DNA of 17,623 nucleotides from JACVRW01 sp036407035. Its GTDB lineage: Bacteria > Actinomycetota > Thermoleophilia > Solirubrobacterales > Thermoleophilaceae. The DNA lies in contig DASXAA010000110.1 of assembly GCA_036407035.1 (NCBI GenBank), forward strand, positions 1 through 17,623. The letters run 5' to 3'. The notes below the pieces were generated by a model. The model made no database searches and was not told the origin of the DNA. It was given only the letters and a program-made list of their open reading frames with translations. Position numbers and translations under genes: made by a program. Position 1 is the first letter of the stretch, and each line of letters starts with the position of its first letter. Shown here in pieces: positions 1-7,411 of the stretch.

Positions 1-12
1 GGCGCCCGGCCC

Positions 13-1953
13 TCAGCCCAACCCCGCAGCCATCCCGCGCGCGATCTTGTGCGCCACCGCCTCGATCGTGATCATCGGGTTCACCCCCAGGCCCGTCGGC
101 AGCGCCGCACCGTCGCAGATGTAGAGGCCCTTCACGTCCCACGACTCGCCCTCGCCGTTGCAGAACGAGTCCTCGCGCGAGCTGCCCATCCGCGCCGTGC
201 TCATGATGTGGAACGCGCCCAGCGTCACCTGCGCCGGCCCCCAGCCGGCCCGGTCGGCGTCCTCCAGGAACCGCTCCCGGCCGCCGTCACCGCCCGGCTC
301 GTACGACACCCAGCCGGCGTGCGACGAATAGATCCGCCGCGCCCCGCCCGCCTCCAGGATCTGCGCCGCCCCATCGAGCCCGCGCCGCATCACCGCGCGG
401 TCGAAGTCCGACAGCGCCCAGTGCGCCGCCGGCAGCCCGTCGCGCCCCACCTCCACGACGCCGCCATCGCGGGTCCGCTGCAGGCAGCCGTAGCCCGCCG
501 TGTACGGCAGCGCCTGCATCAGCTCGGCGTGCTCGCGCGCCCCCCGCCACGGGGCGAAGATCGCCAGGATGCTCGGCGGCGTCGCCGCGTGCTCGTACTT
601 GATCCCGTAGCCCTCGCCCAGATCGAGATGCTCGTCCGAGAACGTCGAGCCCAGCACGCCCTCCCACGGCCGCACCTCCTCGTCGAAGATCCCCCACACG
701 ATCAGCACCGGATGCAGCAGCAGGTTCTTGCCGAGCGCCGGACTGTCGATCCCCGACCGCACCAGCAGCGCCGGCGTATGGAGCGCCCCCGCGGCCGCCA
801 CCACCGCCCGCGACCGCACCGTCACCCGATGGCCGTCCACCGTATGGCCCTCCACGCCCACCGCGCGGCCGCCTTCCACCAGCACCCGGTCCGCGGGCGT
901 GTTGACGAGGATGCGGGCGCCCGAGTCGAACGCGTCCTGCAGCCACGTCTTCATCGTCGACTGCTTCGCGCCGATCTGGCAGCCGTAGTGGCAGAGCCGG
1001 CACACCTCCTCCTTGCATCCGCGCACGTTGCGCTGCATCACCTCGGAGTGCCAGCCGAGGTCCTTCAGCCCGGCGCGCATCGCGTCGTCGCGCTTCGACG
1101 GGATGCTGTTCTCGGCATTCACCGAGATGCGCTCCCACACCGCGTCGAGGCTGTCGTCGAAGTCCCGGCCGGCCCAGTCGTCGAGCCCGAACCGCTCCTT
1201 CCACTCCTGGCGCACGTGGTCGGGCGGCCGGAAGCACCAGGTGTAGTTGACCGTCGTGCCGCCGCCGAGGCAGGAGCCCGCGAGAAGCCCGATGCTCTGG
1301 TCGGTGGTCGCGATCCCGCCGCCGTTCAGGTACAGGCGCCCGTAGCCGTCCAGCTCGCGGCCGTCGAAGTCCTCCTCGGCGAAGTAGCCGCCCGCCTCCA
1401 TCACCACCACGTCGAGCCCCGCCGACGCCAGCACGCCCGCTGCCGTGCCGCCGCCGGCGCCCGACCCGACCACGCACACGTCGCAGTCGAGCTCCACGTC
1501 CTCGGCCACCGACAGCGGCTCGATCGTCTTCGGCGGCGGATCCGAGGGGGGCCCGAGCGGCCCTGGGTACCCGACCGCCTCCTCCACCGGGTTCGGCCCC
1601 TCGGTCGGCAGCGCGTAGTAGCTCAGCAGGATCCCCTTGCGGAGCGCCTGGAACGCCGCGCGCGGGCCGGCCTCCGGCGCGTCGCACCACCCCAGGAGCA
1701 CGCGCTCGCGGTCGGCGTGCGACATGCCCGTGAACGGCTTCTCGTCGGAGCCGGCGAGGCCCGTGTCCCACTCCTCGAGCAGCCCGGTGAACTGCTCGCG
1801 CTCGCCCGCGCTCGGGCTCTCCCCCACGGCGAAAAGCACCGCCTCCGGCACGCCCAGCTCCGTAGCCGACGGCAGTCCCTCGCCGCCGGGGACGAAGGTG
1901 TCGCAGATCGAGTCGAGGGCGGCGCGGGCCTTGGGGCTGATCGTGAGCGGCAC
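13..1953 (-). CDS. GMC family FAD-dependent oxidoreductase, long-chain alcohol oxidase type
   Basis: A 646-residue flavoprotein predicted to oxidise a primary or secondary alcohol to the carbonyl. Seen: a helical N-terminal extension (about residues 1-145), then the FAD Rossmann motif GSGAGG (163-168), a GGGTTVN flavin segment (230-236), a four-cysteine stretch (C313, C318, C321, C325) followed by AKQSTMKTWLQDA, and the C-terminal HIMSTARMG block. That block gives H582 with N625, the usual GMC catalytic His/Asn pair. The N-terminal extension and Cys-rich stretch resemble the long-chain fatty alcohol oxidase branch rather than the shorter choline/glucose oxidase branch; this is from memory of the family. 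I chose the GTG at 1953 because a strong Shine-Dalgarno lies 10 bases upstream inside the end of the preceding ADH gene. The open frame continues further upstream, but antisense to nothing and overlapping the ADH gene. It is the last gene of the leftward operon. The substrate is unknown. Confidence 0.88.
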   Translation of the reverse strand: MPLTISPKARAALDSICDTFVPGGEGLPSATELGVPEAVLFAVGESPSAGEREQFTGLLEEWDTGLAGSDEKPFTGMSHADRERVLLGWCDAPEAGPRAAFQALRKGILLSYYALPTEGPNPVEEAVGYPGPLGPPSDPPPKTIEPLSVAEDVELDCDVCVVGSGAGGGTAAGVLASAGLDVVVMEAGGYFAEEDFDGRELDGYGRLYLNGGGIATTDQSIGLLAGSCLGGGTTVNYTWCFRPPDHVRQEWKERFGLDDWAGRDFDDSLDAVWERISVNAENSIPSKRDDAMRAGLKDLGWHSEVMQRNVRGCKEEVCRLCHYGCQIGAKQSTMKTWLQDAFDSGARILVNTPADRVLVEGGRAVGVEGHTVDGHRVTVRSRAVVAAAGALHTPALLVRSGIDSPALGKNLLLHPVLIVWGIFDEEVRPWEGVLGSTFSDEHLDLGEGYGIKYEHAATPPSILAIFAPWRGAREHAELMQALPYTAGYGCLQRTRDGGVVEVGRDGLPAAHWALSDFDRAVMRRGLDGAAQILEAGGARRIYSSHAGWVSYEPGGDGGRERFLEDADRAGWGPAQVTLGAFHIMSTARMGSSREDSFCNGEGESWDVKGLYICDGAALPTGLGVNPMITIEAVAHKIARGMAAGLG

Positions 1954-1958
1954 GGCTC

Positions 1959-2993
1959 CTACACCTCCTGTTGGATGACCACCTTCATCGCCTCGGCGGG
2001 GTTCTCCATCGCCCACCGCAGGGCGTCCGGCGCGCGCTCGAGCGGGAACTCCCGCGTGATCAGCCGCTCGACCTGCGCGCTGTTGCGCTCGACGAACTCC
2101 ACCGCGTCGGCGAACTCCTGCTCCTGGCAGCAGCTCACGCCGAGCACGTCGAGCTCCTTCTCGGTGAAGCTGAACACCCGCAGCGGCACCTCGTGGTGCG
2201 ACATCCCGACGACCACCACCCGGCCCGCCGAGGCCGCCATGTCCACGCACGCTCGAATGGCGTCCGGGGCTCCGGTGGCGTCGATCACCACGGGCGGGCC
2301 CTCGCCACCGGACCACTCGCGCGCGGTCGAGACGACCTCGTCGCCGTCCGTCCACGGCAGCGTCTCGGCGCCCGTGCCCTCGCCGATCGACAGCCGGCTC
2401 TCCACCGGGTCCACCAGCAGCACCGGCGCGTCACGGTCGCGGGCGAGCAGCGCCACGGCCTGTCCGATCGGGCCGGCGCCGAGCACCACCACGCGCTCGC
2501 CCGGCTCGATTCGCGCCCGCACGACCGTCCGCACGGCGATCGACAGCGGCTCCGCCATCGCGGCCACCTCGGCGCTGGCGCCCGGCGCCGGGAACACGCG
2601 CTCCTCGGAGAGCACGAGCCGCTCCTGGAAGCCGCCGTCCTCGTGGATGCCCACGAGGCTGAAGTTGTCGCACACGTTCCCGCGGCCTACGCGGCACGGG
2701 TAGCACTCGCCGCAATGGCTGATCGGGTGCAGTGCCACGCGGTCGCCGGCCGACAGGCCCTTGGAGCAGTCCGGCCCCACGGCCTCGATCGTCCCGCCCA
2801 CCTCGTGACCCTGGATGCGCGGGAACTCGGAGCCGTCGCCCGGCCCGAGCTCGCCCATGAAGAAGTGGAAGTCCGACCCGCAGATGCCGATCGCCTCCGG
2901 GCGCATCAGCACCTCGCCGGGGCCGGGCTCGCGCGCCTCGGGCACGTCAGCCACTTCCATCATGCCCTTGCCGCGGGTAACGATGGCTCGCAT
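1959..2993 (-). CDS. Zinc-dependent medium-chain alcohol dehydrogenase (MDR family)
   Basis: A 344-residue NAD(P)-dependent dehydrogenase of the sorbitol/threonine/butanediol dehydrogenase-like MDR branch, at the usual family length. Seen: catalytic zinc ligands C38 (GICGSD) and H63-E64 (GHE); four structural-zinc cysteines C94, C97, C100 and C108; E148 in the conserved AEPL segment; and the nucleotide-binding GAGPIG at 172-177. The ATG at 2993 follows the SDR stop by 11 bases, with a weak AGGA-type ribosome site. Its stop codon is 5 bases before the GMC start, so SDR, MDR and GMC are probably co-transcribed. Role (inference): oxidation of a polyol or secondary alcohol intermediate to a ketone. 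The exact substrate cannot be read from sequence, and names such as threonine dehydrogenase would be over-annotation. Confidence 0.9.
   Translation of the reverse strand: MRAIVTRGKGMMEVADVPEAREPGPGEVLMRPEAIGICGSDFHFFMGELGPGDGSEFPRIQGHEVGGTIEAVGPDCSKGLSAGDRVALHPISHCGECYPCRVGRGNVCDNFSLVGIHEDGGFQERLVLSEERVFPAPGASAEVAAMAEPLSIAVRTVVRARIEPGERVVVLGAGPIGQAVALLARDRDAPVLLVDPVESRLSIGEGTGAETLPWTDGDEVVSTAREWSGGEGPPVVIDATGAPDAIRACVDMAASAGRVVVVGMSHHEVPLRVFSFTEKELDVLGVSCCQEQEFADAVEFVERNSAQVERLITREFPLERAPDALRWAMENPAEAMKVVIQQEV
1961..1969 (-). promoter_or_regulatory. Ribosome binding site deciding the GMC oxidase start
   Basis: On the minus strand this reads AGGAGGTGT, a near-perfect anti-16S match. It lies inside the last codons and stop of the upstream alcohol dehydrogenase gene, 7-10 bases before the GTG at 1953. 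It supports translation from that GTG and rules against the much longer in-frame extension. Confidence 0.75.
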
Positions 2994-3004
2994 CGACGGC
3001 GATC

Positions 3005-3811
3005 CTAAGAGAGCTGCGGGTTCGGGGCCATCAACCGCTGTCCGCCGTCGATCGGGATCACCGCGCCGGTGATGAAGCTCGACGCCGGCGACGCCAGCAG
3101 GAGCGCCAGCGGCTTCAGCTCGTCGGGCTCCGCCATCCGCCCGATCGCCACCACCTGCTCCCAGAACGAGTCCGGGATCTCCGTCTCGCCGCCGATGCGC
3201 GTCCTGAACGGGCCGGGCGCGATCGCGTTCACGTGCACCCCGTACGGCGCCAGCTCGAGCGCCGCCTGGTGCACGATCCCGACGACCGCGAACTTGGTCG
3301 CCGTGTAGGAGTAGCCCACGAGCGGATCGGCGCGGATGCCGGCCGTGGAGGCCGTCACGACGATGCGCCCGCCGCGCTGGTCCTTCATCGGCTCCGCCGC
3401 CGCGCGCAGCGTGTGGATCACGCCGTTCAGGTTCACGCCGAGCACCTTGTCCCAGCGTGCGCGGTCCATCGCCCCGAGGCCACCCTCAGGCGCGAGCACG
3501 CCGTGCTCGAGCGAGATGCCGGCGTTAGCGAACGCCACGTCCACCCCGCCGTCGAGCTCGACGACCTCGCCGAACAGCGCCCCGACCGCCTGCTCGTCGC
3601 TCACGTCGAGCGCGCGCGAGCGCACGTCGCCGCCGCGCGACGCGAGCCGCTCCGTCTCCCGCTCGAGCCGCTCGCCGTCGAGGTCGGCGAGCGTGACCTT
3701 GGCCCCGCAGTCGGCCATCACCTCGGCCATCGCCAGGCCGAGGCCGCTGGCGGCCCCCGTGACCACCGTGCGGGCGCCGCGCACGTCGAACAGCGACTCC
3801 TGCAGGCTCAC
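3005..3811 (-). CDS. SDR family NAD(P)-dependent oxidoreductase
   Basis: A 268-residue classical short-chain dehydrogenase/reductase. Seen: cofactor motif TGAASGLG (18-25); an acidic residue D43 at the end of the second strand (LADLD), which favours NAD(H) over NADP(H); NAG at 96-98; and a catalytic S155 / Y169-x3-K173 set (TAS, then YTATK). The C-terminal ITGAVIPIDGG tail is typical of the family. The chosen start is the GTG at 3811. It overlaps the TGA stop of the upstream methyltransferase gene in a GTGA arrangement, indicating translational coupling. An upstream in-frame extension exists but lies inside that gene. It probably interconverts a hydroxyl and a carbonyl in the same pathway as the neighbouring MDR and GMC enzymes. 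Substrate unknown. Confidence 0.9.
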   Translation of the reverse strand: MSLQESLFDVRGARTVVTGAASGLGLAMAEVMADCGAKVTLADLDGERLERETERLASRGGDVRSRALDVSDEQAVGALFGEVVELDGGVDVAFANAGISLEHGVLAPEGGLGAMDRARWDKVLGVNLNGVIHTLRAAAEPMKDQRGGRIVVTASTAGIRADPLVGYSYTATKFAVVGIVHQAALELAPYGVHVNAIAPGPFRTRIGGETEIPDSFWEQVVAIGRMAEPDELKPLALLLASPASSFITGAVIPIDGGQRLMAPNPQLS

Positions 3812-4923
3812 CCCCAGATCTCCTGGGCGGTCTCGACGATCCGGCGCAGCTTCGCGACCTCGTCGTCGAAGCTCACCACGTTGCCCTCGACCGTCGACGA
3901 GAACCCGCACTGGGGCGAGAGGCAGATCTGGTCCACGTCCATGTACTGCGACGCGTCCTCGATCCGCCGCTTGAGCTCGTCCTTCGCCTCGAGCTCGGGG
4001 CGCTTCGTCGTCACGAGCCCGAGCACGACCATCTTCCCCTTCGGCACGAACCGCAGCGGCTCGAACCCGCCCGAGCGGGCGTCGTCGTACTCGAGGAAGA
4101 ACCCGTCCACCTCGAGCTGGTTGAAGAGCGCCTCGGCGACGAAGTCGTAGCCGCCCTCGGCGACCCACGACGAGCGGAAGTTGCCGCGGCACATGTGGGT
4201 GGTCACGGTCAGCCCCTCCGGCCGGCCCGCGAGCGCCTCGTTGATGTGGCGGATGTACGCCTCGTGCAGGTGCTCGGCGTCCTCGCCGCGGTCGGAGATC
4301 ATCTTGCGCTGGTTCGGGTCGTTCAGGTACGCGAGGCTCGTGTCGTCGAACTGCAGGTAGGTGCAGCCCAGCTCGTGGACCAGGCGCACCTGGTCGGCGT
4401 AGGCCGACGTCAGGTCGGACCAGAAGTCGTCGTCGGTCGGGTACACGTCGCGGTCGATCGCCGCAGCCCCGCCGCGGTAGTGGACCATGCTCGGCGACGG
4501 GACCGTGAGTTTCGGGACGGCCGTGGTGACGGTGTCCTCGAGGAACTTGAAGTGCTCGCCGAAGATCGGCTCGTGCACGCCGAGCTTGCCGTCGATCCGC
4601 AGCGCCGCCGGCGTGAACTCGATGTCGCCCTGCTCGTTGTGGAACTGGACCGCGATGTTGCCCTCGACCTTGCTGATCCCGTCGAGCTGGTAGATGAAGT
4701 CCATGTGCCAGGAGGCGCGCCGGAACTCGCCGTCGGTGGCCGACTGGAGCCCGATCTCCTCCTGCGTGCGGACCACGTCGCGGATCGAGTCGTCCTCGAC
4801 GGCGCGCAGCTCGTCGGCGTCGATCCTGCCCGCCGCGAAGTCGTCGCGCGCCTGGAGGAGGCGCTGCGGCCGGAGCAGGCTGCCGACGTGGTCGGCCCGG
4901 AACGGCGGTGTGCTGCGCGGCAT
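3808..4923 (-). CDS. Cobalamin-independent methionine synthase (MetE) C-terminal domain-like methyltransferase
   Basis: A 371-residue protein matching only the catalytic zinc TIM-barrel half of MetE, about half the length of full MetE. The N-terminal start (RADHVGSLLRP) is characteristic of the stand-alone MetE-II/YxjG-like family. Likely zinc ligands are visible: H243 and C245 (THMC), E278 (FFLEYDD) and C339 (SPQCGF). Known chemistry of the superfamily is zinc activation of a thiol for alkyl transfer; relatives include methionine synthases using simple methyl donors and epoxyalkane:coenzyme M transferases. Here it is the first gene of a catabolic-looking dehydrogenase operon, so I infer it may accept a methyl or alkyl group from the pathway substrate rather than serve routine methionine synthesis. 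The ATG at 4923 has a strong ribosome site. Its TGA overlaps the SDR GTG start. Confidence 0.85.
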   Translation of the reverse strand: MPRSTPPFRADHVGSLLRPQRLLQARDDFAAGRIDADELRAVEDDSIRDVVRTQEEIGLQSATDGEFRRASWHMDFIYQLDGISKVEGNIAVQFHNEQGDIEFTPAALRIDGKLGVHEPIFGEHFKFLEDTVTTAVPKLTVPSPSMVHYRGGAAAIDRDVYPTDDDFWSDLTSAYADQVRLVHELGCTYLQFDDTSLAYLNDPNQRKMISDRGEDAEHLHEAYIRHINEALAGRPEGLTVTTHMCRGNFRSSWVAEGGYDFVAEALFNQLEVDGFFLEYDDARSGGFEPLRFVPKGKMVVLGLVTTKRPELEAKDELKRRIEDASQYMDVDQICLSPQCGFSSTVEGNVVSFDDEVAKLRRIVETAQEIWG

Positions 4924-4927
4924 GAAT

Positions 4928-4935
4928 CCCTCCTC
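4928..4935 (-). promoter_or_regulatory. Ribosome binding site of the MetE-like gene
   Basis: On the minus strand this is GAGGAGGG, 4 bases before the ATG at 4923. It is a strong purine-rich site that fixes the start of the first gene in the leftward operon. Confidence 0.7.
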
Positions 4936-5011
4936 GATTCGCCCTCTGTGACCGCGATGAAGCCGGGCGTCACGGCCCCCACCGCGGTCCCGATCTTAAT
5001 CATCAGACAAT

Positions 5012-5039
5012 TTGACCCGTAGCGTGGGGCTCGTTTAAG
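5012..5039 (+). promoter_or_regulatory. Candidate sigma-70-type promoter of the transporter/catabolic operon
   Basis: TTGACC at 5012-5017 fits a -35 box. It is followed after 16 bases by TTTAAG (5034-5039), a four-of-six match to the -10 consensus. Transcription would start near 5046, leaving a leader of roughly 85-90 bases before the GTG at 5133. The call is by eye in GC-rich DNA and is only moderately specific. A minus-strand promoter should overlap the same AT-rich patch, but I could not choose one. Confidence 0.4.
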
Positions 5040-5117
5040 CTGCCCGCGTCGTGGGGCCTGGGAAGCCCTTGCATCGTGGCTCGTGACCCACGTGGAGCAC
5101 AAAGCTCGGCTCATCCT

Positions 5118-5128
5118 GGAGGAGGGAG
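5118..5128 (+). promoter_or_regulatory. Ribosome binding site deciding the binding-protein start
   Basis: GGAGGAGGGAG, with core AGGAGG at 5120-5125, lies 7 bases before the GTG at 5133. It fixes the start at that GTG rather than at the in-frame codon at 5076, whose 19 extra residues would spoil a normal signal peptide. Confidence 0.75.
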
Positions 5129-5132
5129 AATC

Positions 5133-6491
5133 GTGAGGACCAATCTTGGCCCCGTTTGGACGCGCTGGATCCTGGTGATCGTGGCGGCGTTCGGCCTCTC
5201 GCTGTTCACCGCCGCCTGCGGCGGCGACGACGACGACAACGGCGGTGGCGGCGGTGGTGGCGGCGGCGAGAGCTTCGGCGGACAGGCCAAGACCGCGGCC
5301 TCGAAGTGCGGCCTCGGCAACAAGAAACCGGCGACGGGCGAGCCGATCAAGATCGGCGCGATCAACACCAAGCAGCCCGGCACCGACTTCAGCGAGATCG
5401 GCCGTTCGGCCAAGGCGTACTTCGACTGCGTGAACGACAACGGCGGCATCAACGGCCGCCCGGTCCAGATGATCCTCGAGACCGAGGCCACCGACCCGGC
5501 ACAGGCGGCGGCGGCCGCGAAGAAGCTGGTCGAGACCGACAAGGTCGCCGGCCTCGTCGGCAACTCGAGCATCATCGAGTGCGCCGTCAACCACAAGTAC
5601 TACGAGGCGAACGACTACTACGTGATCGGCGCCGGCATCGCGCCCGAGTGCTACGGCACGTCCAACTTCGCATCGGTGAACATGGGCCCGCGCCACAGCG
5701 TCACGGGCGCGGCGCAGTACCTGATCCGCCAGGACGTCGACAAGATGGTGCTGCTCCAGTCGAAGGTGCCCGGCACCGAGTACATCGAGGGCGGCTTCCT
5801 CGCGCTGGCGAAGCAGGAGGGCGTCGACACCGAGAGCCTCGCCGAGCCGGTGCCGATCCAGGACGCCAACTCGGTGGCGCTGCGGATCGTGCAGGCGGCC
5901 GGCCAGAACGGCGGCGTGCTGCTCAACTTCACGCCGCCCGAGGCGCTGAAGATCCTCCAGGCGGCCGCGCAGCAGGGCCTCGAGGACCGCGTCAAGGCGT
6001 GGGCGTGCTCCACGCCGTGCAACACCGACTTCCTCGCCAAGGCGCTGGGCGGAGCGTTCGACGGCAAGCTGGGCGTCAACGCCGAGCTCAACCTGATCAG
6101 CGCGGACGAGCCCGACACGAACCTGTACAAGGAGGTCCTGAAGCAGTACGGGAAGGGGATCTCCCTCGGCAGCTTCAGCCAGATGGGCTTCCTTGATGCG
6201 AGAATCGCGACGGAGGCCATGCTCGGAATCAAGGGCGACGTGAACAAGGAGAGCGTCAACGAGGCACTGGAGGGTGTGAAGGGTTTCAAGACCGACCTCC
6301 TGTGCAAGCCTTGGTACTACGGTGACGGGCCGCTTCACATCCCGAACAACACCGACCGCACGGTCACGCCGAAGGGCGACACGATGGTCATCAAGGAGGA
6401 CTGCTTCGAGGTCTCGGACGCCGACGCGCCGATCAAGCGCGTCCGCGATCTCGAGAAGAAGGAGGGCATCTACCAGCCCGTCGGCGGCTGA
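5133..6491 (+). CDS. Branched-chain amino acid-type ABC transporter substrate-binding lipoprotein
   Basis: A 452-residue extracytoplasmic binding protein of the type I periplasmic fold (Leu/Ile/Val-binding-like, HAAT family). Seen: a signal peptide with positively charged N-terminus, a hydrophobic core (about residues 12-25) and a lipobox ending TAAC with lipidated C29. A disordered linker of four Asp and nine Gly follows (about 32-45), then a mature domain opening with EPIKIGAINTKQPG, a GGINGRPV segment and a family-typical accumulation of late Cys residues. It should be anchored to the outer face of the membrane and deliver solute to the LivH/LivM channel. This family carries amino acids, but also aromatic acids, urea and other small organics, so the ligand is undetermined. 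As first gene of the operon it sits next to the promoter. A 32-base gap precedes livH. Confidence 0.9.
   Translation: MRTNLGPVWTRWILVIVAAFGLSLFTAACGGDDDDNGGGGGGGGGESFGGQAKTAASKCGLGNKKPATGEPIKIGAINTKQPGTDFSEIGRSAKAYFDCVNDNGGINGRPVQMILETEATDPAQAAAAAKKLVETDKVAGLVGNSSIIECAVNHKYYEANDYYVIGAGIAPECYGTSNFASVNMGPRHSVTGAAQYLIRQDVDKMVLLQSKVPGTEYIEGGFLALAKQEGVDTESLAEPVPIQDANSVALRIVQAAGQNGGVLLNFTPPEALKILQAAAQQGLEDRVKAWACSTPCNTDFLAKALGGAFDGKLGVNAELNLISADEPDTNLYKEVLKQYGKGISLGSFSQMGFLDARIATEAMLGIKGDVNKESVNEALEGVKGFKTDLLCKPWYYGDGPLHIPNNTDRTVTPKGDTMVIKEDCFEVSDADAPIKRVRDLEKKEGIYQPVGG
5241..5267 (+). repeat. Low-complexity GGN tract encoding the poly-glycine linker
   Basis: Nine consecutive glycine codons (GGC/GGT) follow four GAC codons just after the lipobox cysteine. 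They encode the flexible tether between lipid anchor and binding domain. Such tracts are prone to length variation. Confidence 0.8.
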
Positions 6492-6512
6492 CCGCGGTCA
6501 TGTAGGGCGCCC
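6489..6512. repeat. Two adjacent perfect palindromes between binding protein and livH
   Basis: TGACCGCGGTCA (6489-6500) overlaps the stop codon of the binding-protein gene. GGGCGCCC (6505-6512) follows five bases later, just before the livH ribosome site. As RNA they give only short stems. They could stabilise the upstream message or modestly limit read-through, which would suit higher expression of the binding protein than the permeases. They could also be chance in GC-rich DNA. Confidence 0.35.
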
Positions 6513-6523
6513 ATAGGAGGCCG

Positions 6524-7411
6524 ATGCCTAGCTGGGACGAGTTCCAACCGTTCATAGTCACCGGTCTGGCGCTGGGTGGGGTGTACGCCCTCTCCGGGGT
6601 CGGGATGGTGGTGCTGTACCGGACGACGGGCGTGCTGAACCTGGCGTTCGGCGCGGTCGGAGCGATGGGCGCCCTGATCGCCTGGCAGCTGATCAACGAG
6701 TCGGGTTGGGGCGAGTACCCCGCGTACCTTGTGTGCATCCTGTTCGGCGGCGTCGTCACGCTCGCGTACGGCGTCGCCTTCGGGCCTCCGCTCGCCGGGC
6801 GTGACCCACTCGTCAAGGCCACCGCCACGCTCGGCCTAGCGCTGATCCTGCTCGGCGCCATGTCGTGGATCTGGAGCGACAAGGCGCGCTCGATGATCCT
6901 GCCGACGTCGACCGAGAACTTCGAGGTCGGCGACGTGCTCGTCAACTACACGCAGGTGATCGGGGTCGCCTTCGGGATCGGGGTGACGCTCTTCACGGTC
7001 GCGTTCCTCAAGTTCACGAAGCTCGGCACCGCCATGCGCGGGCTAGCGAACGACCGCGAGATCACCGCCACGCTCGGCGTGCCGGTGCGGTGGGTCGAGG
7101 CGTCGGCGTGGCTGGTATCGGGGCTGCTGTCCGGCGTGTCGGGACTGCTGTTGTCGAACCTCGTCGGGCTGGACGCGGCCACGCTCACGTTCCTCGTGAT
7201 CTCCTCGCTCGCGGCGGCGCTCATCGCGCGGCTTCAATCGCTCGTGGTGACGCTCATCGCGGGCCTCGTCGTCGGCCTCGTGTCCGCGATGGCCACGCCG
7301 ATCGAGTCCATCTCCGAGTACCGCAACATGGCGCCGTTCGTGCTCGCCACCGTTGCACTGCTGTTCCTGTCGCGGAAGGGCCGGATCTCGCTCTCGGGCA
7401 GGTCCGTATGA
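6524..7411 (+). CDS. livH: Branched-chain amino acid-type ABC transporter permease, LivH-like
   Basis: A 295-residue integral membrane protein with about eight hydrophobic segments, at the normal length for LivH. The N-terminal block (residues 10-50: IVTGLALGGVYALSGVG, later LNLAFGAVG) is diagnostic of the LivH permease branch. A conserved cytoplasmic coupling loop around 167-200 (TAMRGLANDREITATLGV) should contact the ATPases. It forms the transmembrane pore together with LivM. The ATG at 6524 has a clear AGGAGG at 6515-6520. The stop overlaps the livM start as ATGA, indicating tight coupling. The symbol is by family; the transported solute need not be a branched-chain amino acid. Confidence 0.92.
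   Translation: MPSWDEFQPFIVTGLALGGVYALSGVGMVVLYRTTGVLNLAFGAVGAMGALIAWQLINESGWGEYPAYLVCILFGGVVTLAYGVAFGPPLAGRDPLVKATATLGLALILLGAMSWIWSDKARSMILPTSTENFEVGDVLVNYTQVIGVAFGIGVTLFTVAFLKFTKLGTAMRGLANDREITATLGVPVRWVEASAWLVSGLLSGVSGLLLSNLVGLDAATLTFLVISSLAAALIARLQSLVVTLIAGLVVGLVSAMATPIESISEYRNMAPFVLATVALLFLSRKGRISLSGRSV

Larger units (their letters stand above)
4924..5132. promoter_or_regulatory. Divergent intergenic regulatory region
   Basis: This is the only sizeable gap in the window, 209 bases between two divergently translated operons, so it must hold promoters for both. It contains the only conspicuous AT-rich patch (about 4994-5016). Other visible elements are an inverted pair GTGAC (4948-4952) / GTCAC (4969-4973) separated by 16 bases, a palindrome ACCGCGGT (4981-4988), a directly repeated CGTGGGGC (5023-5030 and 5050-5057), and a CGTGG/CCACG inverted repeat (5075-5079, 5088-5092). 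These could be operator half-sites or leader hairpins. I see no convincing small ORF, riboswitch or RNA gene, and no regulator gene is in the window. Confidence 0.65.

Noticed and set aside
1954..2355. A 134-residue N-terminal extension of the GMC gene
   Set aside because: It overlaps the motif-bearing ADH gene in another frame and has a repetitive Arg/Gly composition. A strong ribosome site supports the GTG at 1953 instead.
49..2703. An 884-codon open frame on the plus strand opposite the GMC and ADH genes
   Set aside because: It is low-complexity Arg/His/Pro-rich translation with no recognisable domain, opposite two genes with complete catalytic motifs. This is a typical artefact of very GC-rich DNA.
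5046..5117. A riboswitch (for example TPP, given the ThDP enzymes downstream) in the leader of the rightward operon
   Set aside because: Short stems can be drawn (GGGC/GCCC at 5054-5068, CGTGG/CCACG at 5075-5092), but the conserved TPP-riboswitch core sequences are absent.
5076..5132. An earlier start for the binding protein at 5076
   Set aside because: It adds 19 residues before the signal peptide and lacks the strong ribosome site that precedes the GTG at 5133.
5241..5267. The GGN tract as a CRISPR or tandem-repeat locus
   Set aside because: It is simply the poly-glycine linker of a lipoprotein, in frame. There are no spacers or repeat units elsewhere.
4410..6338. A 642-codon minus-strand open frame spanning the divergent intergenic region
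   Set aside because: It runs antisense through the binding protein and out of frame through the MetE-like gene, and its sequence is compositional noise. It would erase the clear divergent promoter region.
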